DNA of 32,941 nt from an uncultured Myxococcales bacterium. Lineage in GTDB: Bacteria; Myxococcota_A; Polyangia; Fen-1088. Below, piece by piece: positions 32,901 to 32,941 of this stretch. The translations under genes and the position numbers were made by a program. The stretch's first letter is position 1. The number at the start of each line of letters is the position of its first letter. Where the stretch lies: NCBI GenBank assembly GCA_937889515.1, contig CALAOV010000227.1, positions 1-32,941 on the forward strand, read 5' to 3'. Below the pieces are notes generated by a model. The model searched no databases and was not told the DNA's origin. It saw nothing but the letters and a program-made list of their open reading frames with translations.

Positions 32901-32941
32901 AGATCGGAAGAGCGTCGTGTAGGGAAAGAGTGTAGATCTCG
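32901..32941. other. Untrimmed Illumina adapter at the contig end
   Basis: From 32901 the sequence is AGATCGGAAGAGCGTCGTGT, then continues as the standard read-through adapter of Illumina TruSeq-type libraries to the last base. It is not genomic. Everything right of 32900 should be trimmed. Confidence 0.97.

Overview
The window is a GC-rich, gene-dense bacterial contig. It carries many two-component proteins, sigma-54 activators, Gly/Ser-rich lipoproteins and a TonB-domain/receptor fusion. These traits fit a free-living Myxococcota or other delta-proteobacterial-type Gram-negative; that placement is inference, because no rRNA or taxonomic marker is present. I see no tRNA, rRNA, CRISPR array, insertion sequence or phage gene. 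The last 41 bases are untrimmed Illumina adapter, so the right edge is an assembly end, not biology.

Layout. 1-1346: a two-CBS-domain protein, convergent with a receiver protein that has a TPR-like tail instead of a DNA-binding domain. 1347-4486: an arsenic island with a divergent Cys-rich MarR-type regulator, an aquaglyceroporin, two thioredoxin-type arsenate reductases, a small secreted protein and an ArsI C-As lyase. Two related AT-rich operator regions head its two transcription units. 4603-15477: a putative phosphate-acquisition locus with a PstS-like binding protein, Gly-rich lipoprotein, OprO/OprP-like porin, DUF2135 lipoprotein, ExbB, ExbD, TonB, a TonB-dependent receptor with its own TonB C-terminal domain, another lipoprotein and a PhoB-like regulator. 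15563-18880: a GT21 (ceramide-glucosyltransferase/HpnI-like) enzyme convergent with an operon of a metallophosphoesterase and a GT-B glycosyltransferase. 18978-27560: a small conserved-looking ORF, a 6TM-GAF kinase, a four-gene sensor operon (multi-PAS kinase, CHASE3-like fragment, CheY-like protein, hybrid kinase) and a small lipoprotein. 27780-32594: two NtrC-family regulators, a lipoprotein and a sensor kinase, with three sigma-54-type promoters and two enhancer-like pairs.

How it may work together. Four sites with the 7-4-7 direct-repeat layout of a PhoB box lie before the TPR-tailed regulator, the PstS-like gene, the PhoB-like gene and the metallophosphoesterase/glycosyltransferase operon. 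This suggests one phosphate-starvation regulon that couples energised outer-membrane uptake to replacement of phospholipid by glycolipid. The arsenic island sits immediately beside it, which makes sense because arsenate enters through phosphate systems. At the right end, paired 21-bp-spaced motifs upstream of -24/-12 promoters point to an autoregulated sigma-54/NtrC-type circuit that also controls a gene cut off by the contig edge.
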